From Gongronella butleri (Eukaryota > Mucoromycota > Mucoromycetes > Mucorales > Cunninghamellaceae): a DNA stretch of 64,000 nucleotides. Positions 1-10,974 of the stretch are shown here, piece after piece. The stretch is from contig JAIWZP010000086.1 of NCBI GenBank assembly GCA_025201375.1, positions 1 through 64,000 on the forward strand, written 5' to 3'. Each line of letters starts with the position of its first letter. Positions within the stretch are counted from its first letter, which is position 1. The notes below the pieces were generated by a model that saw only the letters and a program-made list of their open reading frames with translations, was not told where the DNA came from and did no database searches. The position numbers and the translations under genes were made by a program.

Positions 1-1015
1 TTTTTTGAACTCGAAAATACTACACTGTACATGCAAAAGAACTTTATGTTTGTACTTTTTTGCATTCATCTCGCCATCTGCATAATTGACTCCGCTCAAA
101 AATAGCCGCATCGCATTCAGCGCAAAATTTGCCACAAAAAAGCTTAAGCCGCCAAAGCGTTACGAACGTTTTTGAAAAATTCAGGGGTCACACATTTACC
201 GGTAAATCCCAAAACCGGACAACTTCGAACTTCGAGTGATCAATGCATCCCAAACAGGTAACTCCAACGAATTGCGATTGGCACACAAAATGGCAGGTCT
301 CCCCAACTTTAGAAAAATGCCCAAAGAGTGACGCATGAACGGCGATCGACTGAGAAAATTGACTACTTTGGAGCGATTTTATTTGCAAAAATTTAAGGTT
401 TGAGACTTCCATATTAAGTTGCATGGATTGCATGGAATTTTTATTTTTTATTTTTTATTTTGCACTTCCGCTCCGTACGCTGAGTGGACTGCAGGCTGGT
501 GAAATGGCCGATGCAAAAAGTTAAAACCCAAACTGAAGCACTGCAACTTATTCCATTAGGTGCTTTCCCACCTGTCTGTTACAGTAGTAAAACTGCAATA
601 AAGATCACAGTTTTATTAGACCGTTGTCGAGCAAATCGAGATCAAATATTTTGATGAAAAATTAAATTTTCTTTGCGAGTTTTAGCCATCCATCTGTGAA
701 ACTGTGATATTCGATAGAAATTCAACAGACGCTTTCGACATGTCAAAAGCACCATGGGTTGTTGTCCCGGTTGTCGAGAAAAGTGAACTTGAACATTAAT
801 CCAAAGTTCGATCGACTTTTGCAAGCGCGCAAAGTTGGTTCATCGGGCGAGCAAACAGTCTAAAAATGACACCCAAGCGTGTCTCTTGCGATCGATGTCA
901 ATTTCACCACGATCCACAAGATATTTCGAGACCACGTACAGTACCAAATTTACAGTATAAAAATAACGGTATTTTGAATTTATCTGCACAATAATCAAGC
1001 TGACCTCTGGTTTTT
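1..1015. repeat. Dispersed repeat family A, copy 1 (cut by window edge)
   Basis: This non-coding stretch aligns by eye with 26165-27275 and 47363-48150. Shared blocks include the phrases CATTCAGCGCAAAAT, GATCAATGCATCCCAAACAGG and ATGAACGGCGATCGACTG, in the same order and spacing. The three copies differ by scattered substitutions and short indels, so they are old relatives of one element. No open frame is conserved between copies, so it looks like a non-autonomous element or a decayed transposon. The left boundary may lie outside the window. Confidence 0.85.
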
Positions 1016-2473
1016 AAGAGTTTGTAGGAAATGGGCGCCCGAAAATACAGTACAGTAACGAGTAACCTACCGGTAATATCCTAATGCATAATTTTGGAGA
1101 GGCCACATAATAACCATTGTTTGCGGGCTTTAACACTACAGTACTGTAGATTTATAAAATTATGCAAAAATTGCCAACTTTTTAAAATTGTCGAAAACAG
1201 CCCAATCATCCACTTACAGTAACGTTTATTTATGAATTGACATGCCAAAAAATTACCTACAGTACTGTACTGTACTGTACCGGTAATAGCTTATTTTGGC
1301 AACGATCCACTTAGAACGGTTTGCAGCGGTCAGCATTGCATTTGTGCAAATTCGTGAAATCAGTGCATGTTTCAACAACGGCCAGAGCGACTTCAGGTTT
1401 TTTTTATTTTCCTGAAAGAGGGGCGTTAAAAGCTTAAAACATAAACGATGCCAAGTTTGGTGGTGATTGAAGCATGATTTTACTGCAAAATGATTTCTGA
1501 AAAATGCGTCACAGCCAAAATTTTAGCAATGTCAAGTCGCTCGCGGAACCGGCTGTTTGACATCGAAGTTTTAATTATTTTCTGAAAAGAGAGGAGCAAA
1601 AAACCATATGATACAGTAGTTGGGAATTCCGGATCATCATTTGATTCTGGCGGAAAACAAAAGAATCACCTTTAATTGCTTCTCGGCGCCATTGTGCATT
1701 GTCTGAATTACGTGTTGAGGGCCAATCTGGCGATCAAATCGTCAGACGGGTTCGAATTATAGGTATATGAAACGGCGCGCAAGTGTGTCATTTAGGCATG
1801 ATTTTTCGTTATGATATTTCACGCATTGATGGGCTTTGAAGCGTTTTTAATTTCTCGACTAACACGGGTATGTTCTTTCGAGCGCCAAGTGGTCACAGAT
1901 CCGATGTGTGTGACAATGTGCAAACGGCAGAAACGAGGCAGAGGGCTGAAAACGGGAAAAGACGTCCTTTTGCGCATTCTACACACCATGTCCATTGTTT
2001 CCAGGGTGTTTCTTCAACGGGCTAGAGATGCACAATGGCTCATCAAACACTTGGATATCGAGACTTGCAAGGCATCCTGGAGCTGCTGTGCCACTTGGTG
2101 CCTATTGGCCGCGGCGACCTCCCCCTTTTTTTTTTATTATTGTCGCCTGCGATGTAAAGAGGGCAATGGCTCAATTGAGATGATTTGCCGATCAGATCGT
2201 TGCAAGTGGCAGTGGGGTTGGTGGTGCTGCGCGTGGGAAGCGTGATTTTGAATGCGAAGTATAAAAAAAGGGGGGGAGGGGCAAGGCGCAGAGACGTGTG
2301 TGTGTGACAAGCAAAAAAGGAGAGGAGGGCGATTTTCACGTCTCGCCCTTTTTCTTTCGCTTTTTCTTTCTTTCTTGTTTACCCCGTCCCGTTTGGCCTC
2401 ATCCCCTTTTATTCTCGCCTTTTTTTTTTCGTTCTTTTTTTTCTTTTCTTTTTTTCTTTAGCGTCCTTGTATC
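1016..2473. other. Gene-free interval with TACTGTA-rich segment
   Basis: No credible coding frame is seen. The part from about 1045 to 1300 carries repeated TACAGTA/TACTGTA words, including a run of overlapping GTACTGTAC units near 1258-1285. From about 2330 to 2460 the sequence becomes strongly pyrimidine-rich and ends in a TTTAG, so it is probably promoter DNA or a 5' untranslated intron of the following gene. Confidence 0.6.
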
Positions 2474-2515
2474 ATGATATTGGAGACGGTTGGGTTTTAT
2501 TATTGTATCTCCATC

Positions 2516-5500
2516 ATGGATCAGTACAATCTGCTTGCTTTGCGGGACGTGCCTAATTATAGCGGCCAGCATTTGCTTGTGATTCGTGTTGACGAGCTGG
2601 AACGGCATTTCAAGGCGGTGGACGATGAGATGGTGCGCCTGCTGACGTCCAAGTACGGGACGTTTTTTGGGTTCTTGAGCAGCGGCAACTTTTACGAGCA
2701 TGAGCTGTTTCGAGCGCAATGCTATGCAAACACCATGTACGGCTACATTGCCGACGGATACCCACGCCTAGCCACACAGCTGGCGCCCGACGCGCTCGTG
2801 TACCTCGTTGTTGTCGACCAGCACCCATCCAACATTGTTGTCCCCGTCAATGGCATCTACAAATGGGCGCAGCCCTTCAAGGCGCAATGCATTGCCGACG
2901 CAAACAAGGTCAATGTCGTCCATCCGGGCCAGCCCCTCTACATCAACGACAAGCGACCATTGAGCATCGAAATGATGCAATTGTACAAGGTAAAAGCAAA
3001 AAAAAAAAAAAAATCGTCGCATTTGGCTCACTGATTGTTTTTTTTTTTTTTCGTTTCCAGTCGTTGCAGCCGAGTTTGACAACGCTTGCGAGCCACGATT
3101 CCATCATCAGCACATTGAATAAGATGCTCAACAAGGCGTGGCCGGGCAAGCGTTTCATGGCCGAGAAGTTTGGGTAAGAAAGAAAAAAAAAGGGCAATTC
3201 AGGTGAGATGGGCGCCTTTTGCTGACGCAAATCGTCGTGTCCCCCCCTTTTTTTTTCTTTTTATTTTTTTCTCTGACGAAATAGATCGTCATTGAGTGGC
3301 CTCTTGCTGGAGGGGTCTGATTTGGATCTGTGCATTGTGCTTCCCAACGACCAGGAGAACATGACACGGTACCAAGAGATGACAAACAGCAGCGAGACGG
3401 TGTTTGATGTGGCCTACCTTGCGAGGCTGCTGCGCGCGGCTGGCATGGACCAAGTTGAGCCAATTCACGCCATCGTGCCCATTTGCAAGTTTGTCGACCC
3501 GCACACCAAGCTGCATTGCGATCTCAGCATTCACAACACGCTTGCCATTGCCAATTCGCACCTGATTAAAGCCTACACCGCGCTGGATGACCGTGTGCGG
3601 CCCATCCTCTTTATGGTGAAGCACTTTGTCAAGCGGCGCCACATCAATGATGGTAAAAAAAAAAAAAAAAAAAAGAAAAAGAAAAAAACCAGATCTTGTG
3701 CCAAAATTTACTCATTTCCTCTTCCCCCCCCATTTCCCCTAGCCGCGGATGGTACGCTGAGCAGCTACACGTATAGCATTTTGTGTCTCCAGTACTTGAT
3801 TCATCAAAAGGTGGTTGTGAATTTGCAGCAGCTGTCGAAATTGTCGTGCACATCGTCGAAATGCGCGCTTTTGCAAGAGGTGCCGCATCGCAAATACCTG
3901 TACCGCGGCAAGCCCACGGCATTCAACACGTTTCACCACCAATGCGTGCGACCCGTGTACAAATCATCGGTCAAGCGGCCTGCCAGCGACAAGGAAAACA
4001 CGTATTTTCCTAGCGTCAACCAGGCGGACATTGCGGAACTCGTCATGGGCTTTTTTGCGTACATGGCCAACTTTGATTTTACGCGCTCGGCCATCAGGCT
4101 CCACCACAAGCTCGCGCCTCGACGCGACCAAATGCGCAACCCCATTGTCGTCTACGATCCCTTTATCAGGAATCGCAACATTGCGTAAGAGCTACAACCC
4201 CATACGAAAGAGCAAGGTGCTCATTTTTTTTTTGTATTTTTTTTTCAGGAACACGTGCACATTCATGGGTTTACGGACGATTCAATCTGAATTTGCACAG
4301 GCACACCGATCGTTGGCCTTGGGCAAGTCCTTCCAAGAGGTGTGCAGCGTGCTTGATCCACAAGCCCGGCCGCACGACCCTGATTCGGTGCGCAATCGTC
4401 GTGCCAGCGACGAGGCGCAGACATTGGGTCGTCCCAACAAGAACAACTTTAACAACAACAATTATTACAACAATAACAACAGCAACAACAACAAGGGCAA
4501 GGCGCGGGTGAATGGCACCGGTATCAGCAGCAAAGACGACCACGGCGAGGAGGAGCAAGCGATGATTCTTGAACTGAGGTGCATTGTGACCGAGTACAAC
4601 ATGAAATACAAGGAGATCTCGCTTGCACGTGAAGCGGGCAGGCTGACGCTGGCGCAAGCACAAGTGGCGGAGAGCGCGGCGTATGCGGAATTCCAGGATG
4701 CGACACTGACCTTGGAGCAGACGTACCGGCGCATCAAGGCCGAGTATCGCGAGCTGCTTAGTTATGCGCGTGAAGACGAAGAATGGGTCAAAATGGAGCT
4801 TTCCGACATGTTTGGTCTGTCGCGCGTGTTGGGCAATTTTCAGTATGCCGCGACGCCATCGCCCGCGTCTGCCCCTGCATCCACCGTGCCCACCAGGGAA
4901 CCGACGCCTCAAGACGACAAAAAGCAGCCATCCACGCCCCCACCAGCACCTGTGGCGGCCGCCAAAAAGTCATCTTCCACCAAAACCAAGAAAGAGACGC
5001 CTGCACAACCGCGATTCTTTGGTCCTCCACGGCCGCCAGGCATGATCCCCGTCGACACGCCCGTCCCAGATACCCCTGCCGCCAAGCCCAAGCCCAAGCC
5101 CAAGGTGCAGCAGCCACCGGCACCGGCACCGGCACCAGCAGCACCAGCGCCAGCACTGACCACGCCACGCGCGCCGTCTGCCGATCAATTGCCCATCGGC
5201 AGCCCCAAGTCGGCCTCGGAATCCGAGAAAACGGCAGAAACACCACCCGCTCCTATCCATCCGACGACCAGCAAGCCCGATCAGCCATCGCCGCGTCCCT
5301 CCACGCCCTCCAATTCCTCCAATTCCTCCGATTCCTCCAATGCCCCCATGCCTGCCGAGCCGCCTGCAGCGGCGCCACATGGCACCATGTCTGAGCCCGT
5401 GCCGCGTGCCGAGGACGTGCCCTTACCTAAAGACGTCTCGAAACCCAATGACATTGCCTCTGAAGCGCCAAATCAGCCAAATCAGCCAAATCAGCCCTCG

Positions 5501-7471
5501 GTGCCGTTTGTCATCGACGATCAATATGCCGCTACAGACCCTGAAGACGACGAATTCTACACAGAAGACGAATTGGCCAGCTACAGCGAGTATTCCGAGG
5601 AATTCGAAGAGGATGACGCCGATTCAGACGAGTTTGACGTGTCTGGGTACGTGCGCACGCCTTTTGAGTTTACCCAGAGCGCTGATTGGCAACTTGCCGC
5701 GTGTCTCCAATCCTCCAACATCGTGCCATTCGTGCTGGATGAAGCTTATGCTGTCACTGATCCGGAAGACGATGAATTCAACGCGGATGACGAGCTGACC
5801 ACCGACGACGAATATGCCGATGAAGAATTCAACGAGGTGGACGTTGACTCGGACGACTCTGATGAGTTTGACGTGTCTGGGTTCGTGCGCACGCCCTATG
5901 CGTGGACCTTTTATGAGTGGAAGGACGAGTTCATGGCCGGTGTCAAGAGATTGGACAATCCCAAGATTTGGAAAAAGTCAGCCGTTGCCAAGGATGCTTC
6001 CAAGGCCCAGGAGAAGCTGAAGGAGGAGCCCAAGGAGGAGCCCAAGGAGCTGTCAAAGACGGAATCGACCGCTGCCGAGCCTCTTCCCTTTGTCATGGAC
6101 GACCAATTCGCGCACACGGACCCAGACGACGACGAATTCCACACCGAGGACGAATTGTCTAGTTGCGACGAGTATTCCGAGGAATTCGAAGATGATGCAC
6201 CCGACTCTGAGCACGACGACGACGAGGTTGACACAAAAGAAGCGACCAAATCGCCTGTTTCCAACGAGATTGACGTTGCCAATGCCGTGGATGCCGCTGC
6301 CAAGCCCGCGCAACCTGTTGAGGACAAAAAGAAACCCCTAGCTGTGGACGAGTGTACGGATGACAGCGACAGCGACTGGACAGATGAAGAAGACGACAAA
6401 ATTCGACTTGGCGGCAACATCTGTAGCACGAAAGCGGGCGAGAAGAACAAAAAGCGTGTGATGAAGATGCTGCCTGCGGACCGAGCGCAATGGACGTATG
6501 AGGGCGTGATGACGCATGTGACCAACCTGGGCAAGAGCCGCAAGACCGTGCCAAATGTCATTTTCGAGGCCATCGGGTATCATTTCAAGCGTGGCGTGTC
6601 GCTCAACGCGAAACTCAAGTCCAGTGCCGGATTGCAGCTTGCCGATCTCGAAAAGCTGTTTGGCGCGATTTTACCCAAGGATGCCGCTGCAAACACCATC
6701 ACGGTGCCCATGTCGTGCGCCCTTGTTTGCCTCATGTGGTGGATTGTCATTTCCGCCACGCCCAATGACTTGGACAGGTTCGACCGCCTGTTCAACATCC
6801 ACAAGATTCATGAGCAGTGGGTCGCCAAGCACCATGCCGCCGAACGCGGCAAATTCCCTTCGTTTGAGAGCATCCACGACCATTTTATCGGCTCCGACAG
6901 CCTTTTCCACACCTCCAAGCATGGCACCTTGGTCAGCGATGTCGCCAAATTGGTCTCACCTACCAAGATTGCCGCCTTGGTACAAACGTTCGCCGTCCCA
7001 AAGAAGAAATCGCCCGCCAAGGCATCTGACGCGCCCATGCCGTCCAATGGCATACCAACGACCTCCACTTCCGCCGCAAGCTCCCAAAAGGACATCACGG
7101 GCAAGCGATCGCGCGAGTCATACGAAAATGGCGTCTCCGAGCACCCGATCAGCCATCAAAACGTCGAAAAGGCCGCACTCGCGTCCAACAGCCAACCAAA
7201 AGGCAAACATCCAGAAGCCAAGGACGCGCAGCCATTGAAAATGCAGCCACCGGTGCTCAATGCCACCGCGCATGAGACCGTGCAAGATGAATTGGCGTTC
7301 TTGTTGTGCAATGTGCCCCTGGAAATCGACCGTCTCGAGCTGTTTTTGCAATTGCGAAAGTACGGCAACATCACACGCTGCAACCTCGAGTCCACAAGCA
7401 ATGGCAGCAACCAATGGGACGTGGCATTCACCATGCTAAAGTCGGATTTGCCGGAAACATTCCATTTTTAA
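2516..7471 (+). CDS. Cid1/TUTase-like terminal nucleotidyltransferase with a very long acidic, repeat-bearing tail
   Basis: Five exons fit: 2516-2989, 3061-3173, 3285-3652, 3743-4184 and 4249-7471, giving about 1539 residues. An in-frame ATG at 2474 would add 14 residues; 2516 (MDQYN) reads better. The family adds untemplated A or U to RNA 3' ends. The polymerase beta-like motif FGSSLSGLLLEGSDLDL places two metal-binding Asp near residues 208 and 210, and the third near 275 (CDLSIHN). The PAP-associated helices follow (VKHFVKRRHIND, GTLSSYTYSILCLQYLIH). After residue ~500 come an Asn-run, a coiled-coil-like stretch, Pro/Ala-rich linkers and three acidic repeats (DNA 5500-5680, 5720-5910, 6085-6230). 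A folded region of unknown type (6460-6990) and a short RRM-like end (7280-7450) complete it. The nucleotidyltransferase call is firm. Whether it adds A or U is unknown. The length is far above simple Cid1 proteins. Confidence 0.88.
5500..6235 (+). repeat. Three-copy acidic protein repeat inside the nucleotidyltransferase gene
   Basis: Three segments begin with PFV-[ILM]-D and continue through a conserved T-D-P-x-D-D-E-F core into an Asp/Glu-rich run. Copies one and two also end with a shared FDVSG-[YF]-VRTP motif, which copy three lacks. The copies are about 55-65 residues long and are separated by unrelated linkers, so this is an in-gene duplication that has diverged. It is probably a disordered or short linear binding module; its function is unknown. 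Confidence 0.85.
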
Positions 7472-7641
7472 GTCCTTTTTTCACAACAATTTGTAGCATT
7501 CATGCGTTGTTTGATCGTTTCCGCCCCCCCTTTTGTCGCTGTCGGCGGACTTTTAAAAATAAAAAAAAGAAAGCGAATCCTGTGTTTGGCAGCTTTTTAC
7601 TTTTTTTCATTTCCTTGTTTTTTTTTTTGATCGTATTTGCG

Positions 7642-10600
7642 ATGCCCAACGCCAAAAAGAAAAAAGCGGCCAAGCAAGAGGACTTTAAGGTAAAGTGCAC
7701 AACACGATCCACATGGAGGGGACATGGTCTGATCGTACGTGGTCCACCCCACTTTGCCACTTTTTGCCCCCTATAGAAAAAGAAGCTCAAGGTCGGCAAG
7801 GGCAAGGCCGTGCCCGACAACTTTACCGACACCTCATTCACGTCTAAGAGTAAGTAGCTTGGATCGATTTGGATCGTGCTGGCCAGGCAGCACGCTCTTT
7901 TGGCAACCCATTGACTATATTTTTTTTTATATTTTTCTTGGATTTTCAGGCATTTCGCTACCAAATCAGAGCATTTCCGAGGACAAGTCGCAGCAAGTGA
8001 CCACCAGCCGCAACCTGACGCTACTTGACTTGCTCACCAAGCTCAAGCATTACAATGCCGGTGTGAAAAAGGGTAAAAAGTTAACACAAATGTGCCGAAA
8101 TCACGTCGAAATCATCTCAATTGGACGTGTTTTTTTCTTTTGTAGATGCGTTGGCGGGAATGCAAGAGCTTCTCGGGCAACACCAGCACTTGCTTGTGGG
8201 CTCGCTCAGTGCGATTGTCAATGGCATTGTCAAGCTGTTTATTGACGATGTAAGGGGTTGATGGGTGGGACGAAGGGCGGGGGGTGAACGCGACGCGTCT
8301 TGAGGGGTCTAACGGAATTATCAATTTTTTTTTTTTTAGGACCGCGACGTGCGCAAGGCGCTGCACAAGTTCCTTCAAGAGACGTTTGTCCACGTGGACA
8401 GCAAGGATCTCGCGCCATTTGTGCCATTACTTCTTGTTTACACGTCGTCGGCACTCACACACATCATGGAGGACATTCGCATGGACGGCGTCAAGCTGCT
8501 TGATCTCTGGCTGGACCTTGTGCCCGACGTCATCAGTACAAAGTATTGGCAACGCGTAAGTTTATGGGGAGAAAGGCAAAATGGGCTCATCCATCTCATC
8601 TTTTTTTCTTTTTCCTTCTCCAATGGGCAGCTGTGCGATAATTTTGCGAGTCTGCTTGCTGTCAAGGCCAACACGATGCAGATCAGTTCGTCGGCACCCA
8701 ACACGAGCGGCATGAGCGCAAATGCAATCAAAACAGCGGCCGCCAACACGCATTTGCATATACACAAGGGCAAATTGGACCTGTTGACTAGCCTCGGCAA
8801 GTTCCTCGAGGCCGGCCTCTTTGAGGACCACCAATATCGCTTTTGGTTCATGTATGACTACCTCGATGATCTGCACGACAAAAAGGCATTCCGTCGCAAG
8901 TTCCAAATCGACACCACGAGCATCGTCATTCCTTGGGACGTGCCCGCCAACGTAAGTGCAACATGCGAGAAAAAAAAAAAAAAGGAGACAGGATTGACGC
9001 GCGAGATGTGGCAAATTGGAATGAGCAATGGGATGTCCAAAAGAGTGACAAAATCTCACGATTTTCTCATTTTTTTCTTCCTAGGTCACATACGCGCCTG
9101 CTAACGCCATGGTGTACAGCTATTTGCCGTCATTATCGCCGCAGCCACTGGCGTCCTCGGGCTTGCAGCTGTTCGAATCTTCGACCGGCCAGGACACAAA
9201 AAGCACAAAAGGCCTGGGCAGCGGCATGACCGCATCCAACAACCAGCGCCAGATAGCAAGTAATTCCTTTAGCTTCCAGGACCGCGTGGCGCATGTCAAG
9301 GTAAAAGGAGAAAAAAAAAAGAAAAAGAAAGAGAAAAAAAACTCATTTGCTTGAATTTTGGAATGATTTAGGGCCTGATTGACACATACCAGCCTCTTTT
9401 GATGGGCCACTGGCTTGAATCAGCACCGGTGGTGTTCAACACGTCGCGTACCATCACCGTGACGCCGGCACTGCAGATGCTGCACACAGTGCTTCGCCTG
9501 ACATTGATTTTGTGGCGTGCCATGGTCAGCAATGGCGGCATTGAACACACCACCGAGCAATGGCTCAATGGCCACTTGCAGCAGCTTCTCAAGCATGCGT
9601 GCATCTACTTTCCCTATGGCATGACGGCTGTCGGCAGCGGTGGACCAAAGGTAAAAATAGGAAAAAAATAAACGCTTCCCTGGAAAAAAAAAATCCGTGA
9701 CCAAAAGCTCACCTAATTTTTTTTAACAATATTTCTAGGTGGAGGCGCTGCTGCAGGAGATGAACATCATGACATGTGAGCTGACATCGCTCTGGCTGCT
9801 GGCGACCAAGTATCAGGGCCAACGCGAGATGGACGAGTTGCCCACTTGGGCGGACAAGATTGTCGATTATGTGCTTGGCCTGCTCGGTTACGATGTACGT
9901 CACGACGCGCTAAAAAAAAAAAAAAAGAAAGAAACACGTGTCGTTAACGCCCCCACTCTCCTGTTTTGTAGGCGTTTAACCCTGATGACAAAGAAATGAC
10001 GTCCATGTCGTCTGAATTCCGCAATGAAAACCTTGTGTCGCTGCTTCCTGCGATCTGGGGCTTTTTGAATTGTCTGGATGGCGACGGTCGTGAGGCCATG
10101 TTTAGCGTAAGTCCGAAGCGTGACATGCAACTTGATCAACAGGTCCATTGACGCGTGATTTTTTTTAGGCCATTGTCGGCTTCTATCTCAAGGGCCATTC
10201 GCACTCGCCGCTGACACGCACGACGCTCGCGTTTTTGGTGCGCGTTTACTTGGTAACACCTCTAAAATTTTGCAGCCAATGGAACTTTCAGCTTATTTTT
10301 ATTCCTTTTCTCCAAAAAGATCCAATCTCTGCCGAGCTACAATGGGCGATTTGTGATTGATCGCGGTTCTACCTACGCCGACCTGATGAAGAACTGGCTT
10401 ACAAGTCTGCCAAAGCGGCTGTGGGAGCTCAAGACGGTGCATTTGGATACGTCACGCGTAAAAACAAAAAATAACATGCCCGGCGCAGCGCTGACGCGTC
10501 CCCTTTTTTAAAAATAGTTGATTCTCAACATCCTTTGCGACATTGCCAAGCGCAGCGACAAGGACATCTTTGATCTGCAGGTAAAACTTAAAACCCCCCA

Positions 10601-10974
10601 TCAAATATTTGTGACAACGAGGTGGGCTCACCCTTGCCCTTTTCTTTGTTAGACCCTGCAGCGAACGGAGCTTTCAATGATACCCTTCTTTTACATCCAC
10701 GTTGCCAGCAAGGGCGACTTGTATGGCCCGTTCATCCAAATGCCCGTCGAATTGCAAAAACGCGCGTTGGAATTCATGCATTACATCAACAGCGACAATG
10801 CAAAGGCCCAGGTCGCCATTGCAAAGTGCAAAAAACGTAAGTTGGCTTTACACGTGTTTTCTACGGAAAGCATGATTCTGTTGTTCCTTTTTCCCGTGAA
10901 GGAAAAACTCACTTTTTTCATTGAAATCGGCAGATGAACGCGTGTCTCAGGAAGTGATTGACTGGATCGCGTGA
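7642..10974 (+). CDS. IPI1: Pre-rRNA-processing protein IPI1 / TEX10 homologue
   Basis: Fifteen exons with clean phases give 726 residues: 7642-7689, 7777-7849, 7950-8072, 8146-8249, 8340-8555, 8631-8951, 9085-9300, 9372-9650, 9739-9894, 9972-10106, 10169-10252, 10320-10457, 10518-10580, 10653-10836 and 10934-10974. Ipi1 belongs to the Rix1 complex, which acts in the nucleus on pre-60S particles in ITS2 processing. Evidence is the Lys-rich start (MPNAKKKKAAKQ), a short acidic-basic linker and the diagnostic Ipi1 N-terminal HEAT-like region. That region includes LTLLDLLTKLKHYNAGVKKDAL, cut here by two introns, and HIMEDIRMDGVKLLDLWLDL. The rest is helical-repeat-like, as in TEX10. The start was chosen because basic MPxxKKK starts are typical of the family. 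The gene lies 170 bp downstream of the nucleotidyltransferase on the same strand. Confidence 0.9.

Noticed and set aside
1735..1765. tRNA B-box-like GGGTTCGAATTA
   Set aside because: No cloverleaf can be folded around it and no A box lies at the right distance. No tRNA gene was found anywhere in the window by eye.
4271..5394. Several long frames opposite or offset to the nucleotidyltransferase tail
   Set aside because: They are shadows of low-complexity, GC-biased coding DNA. The frame retained joins the catalytic exons by phase.
7739..8245. Long read-through frames crossing IPI1 introns
   Set aside because: Short introns without stops extend frames artificially. Conserved protein appears only after removing them.
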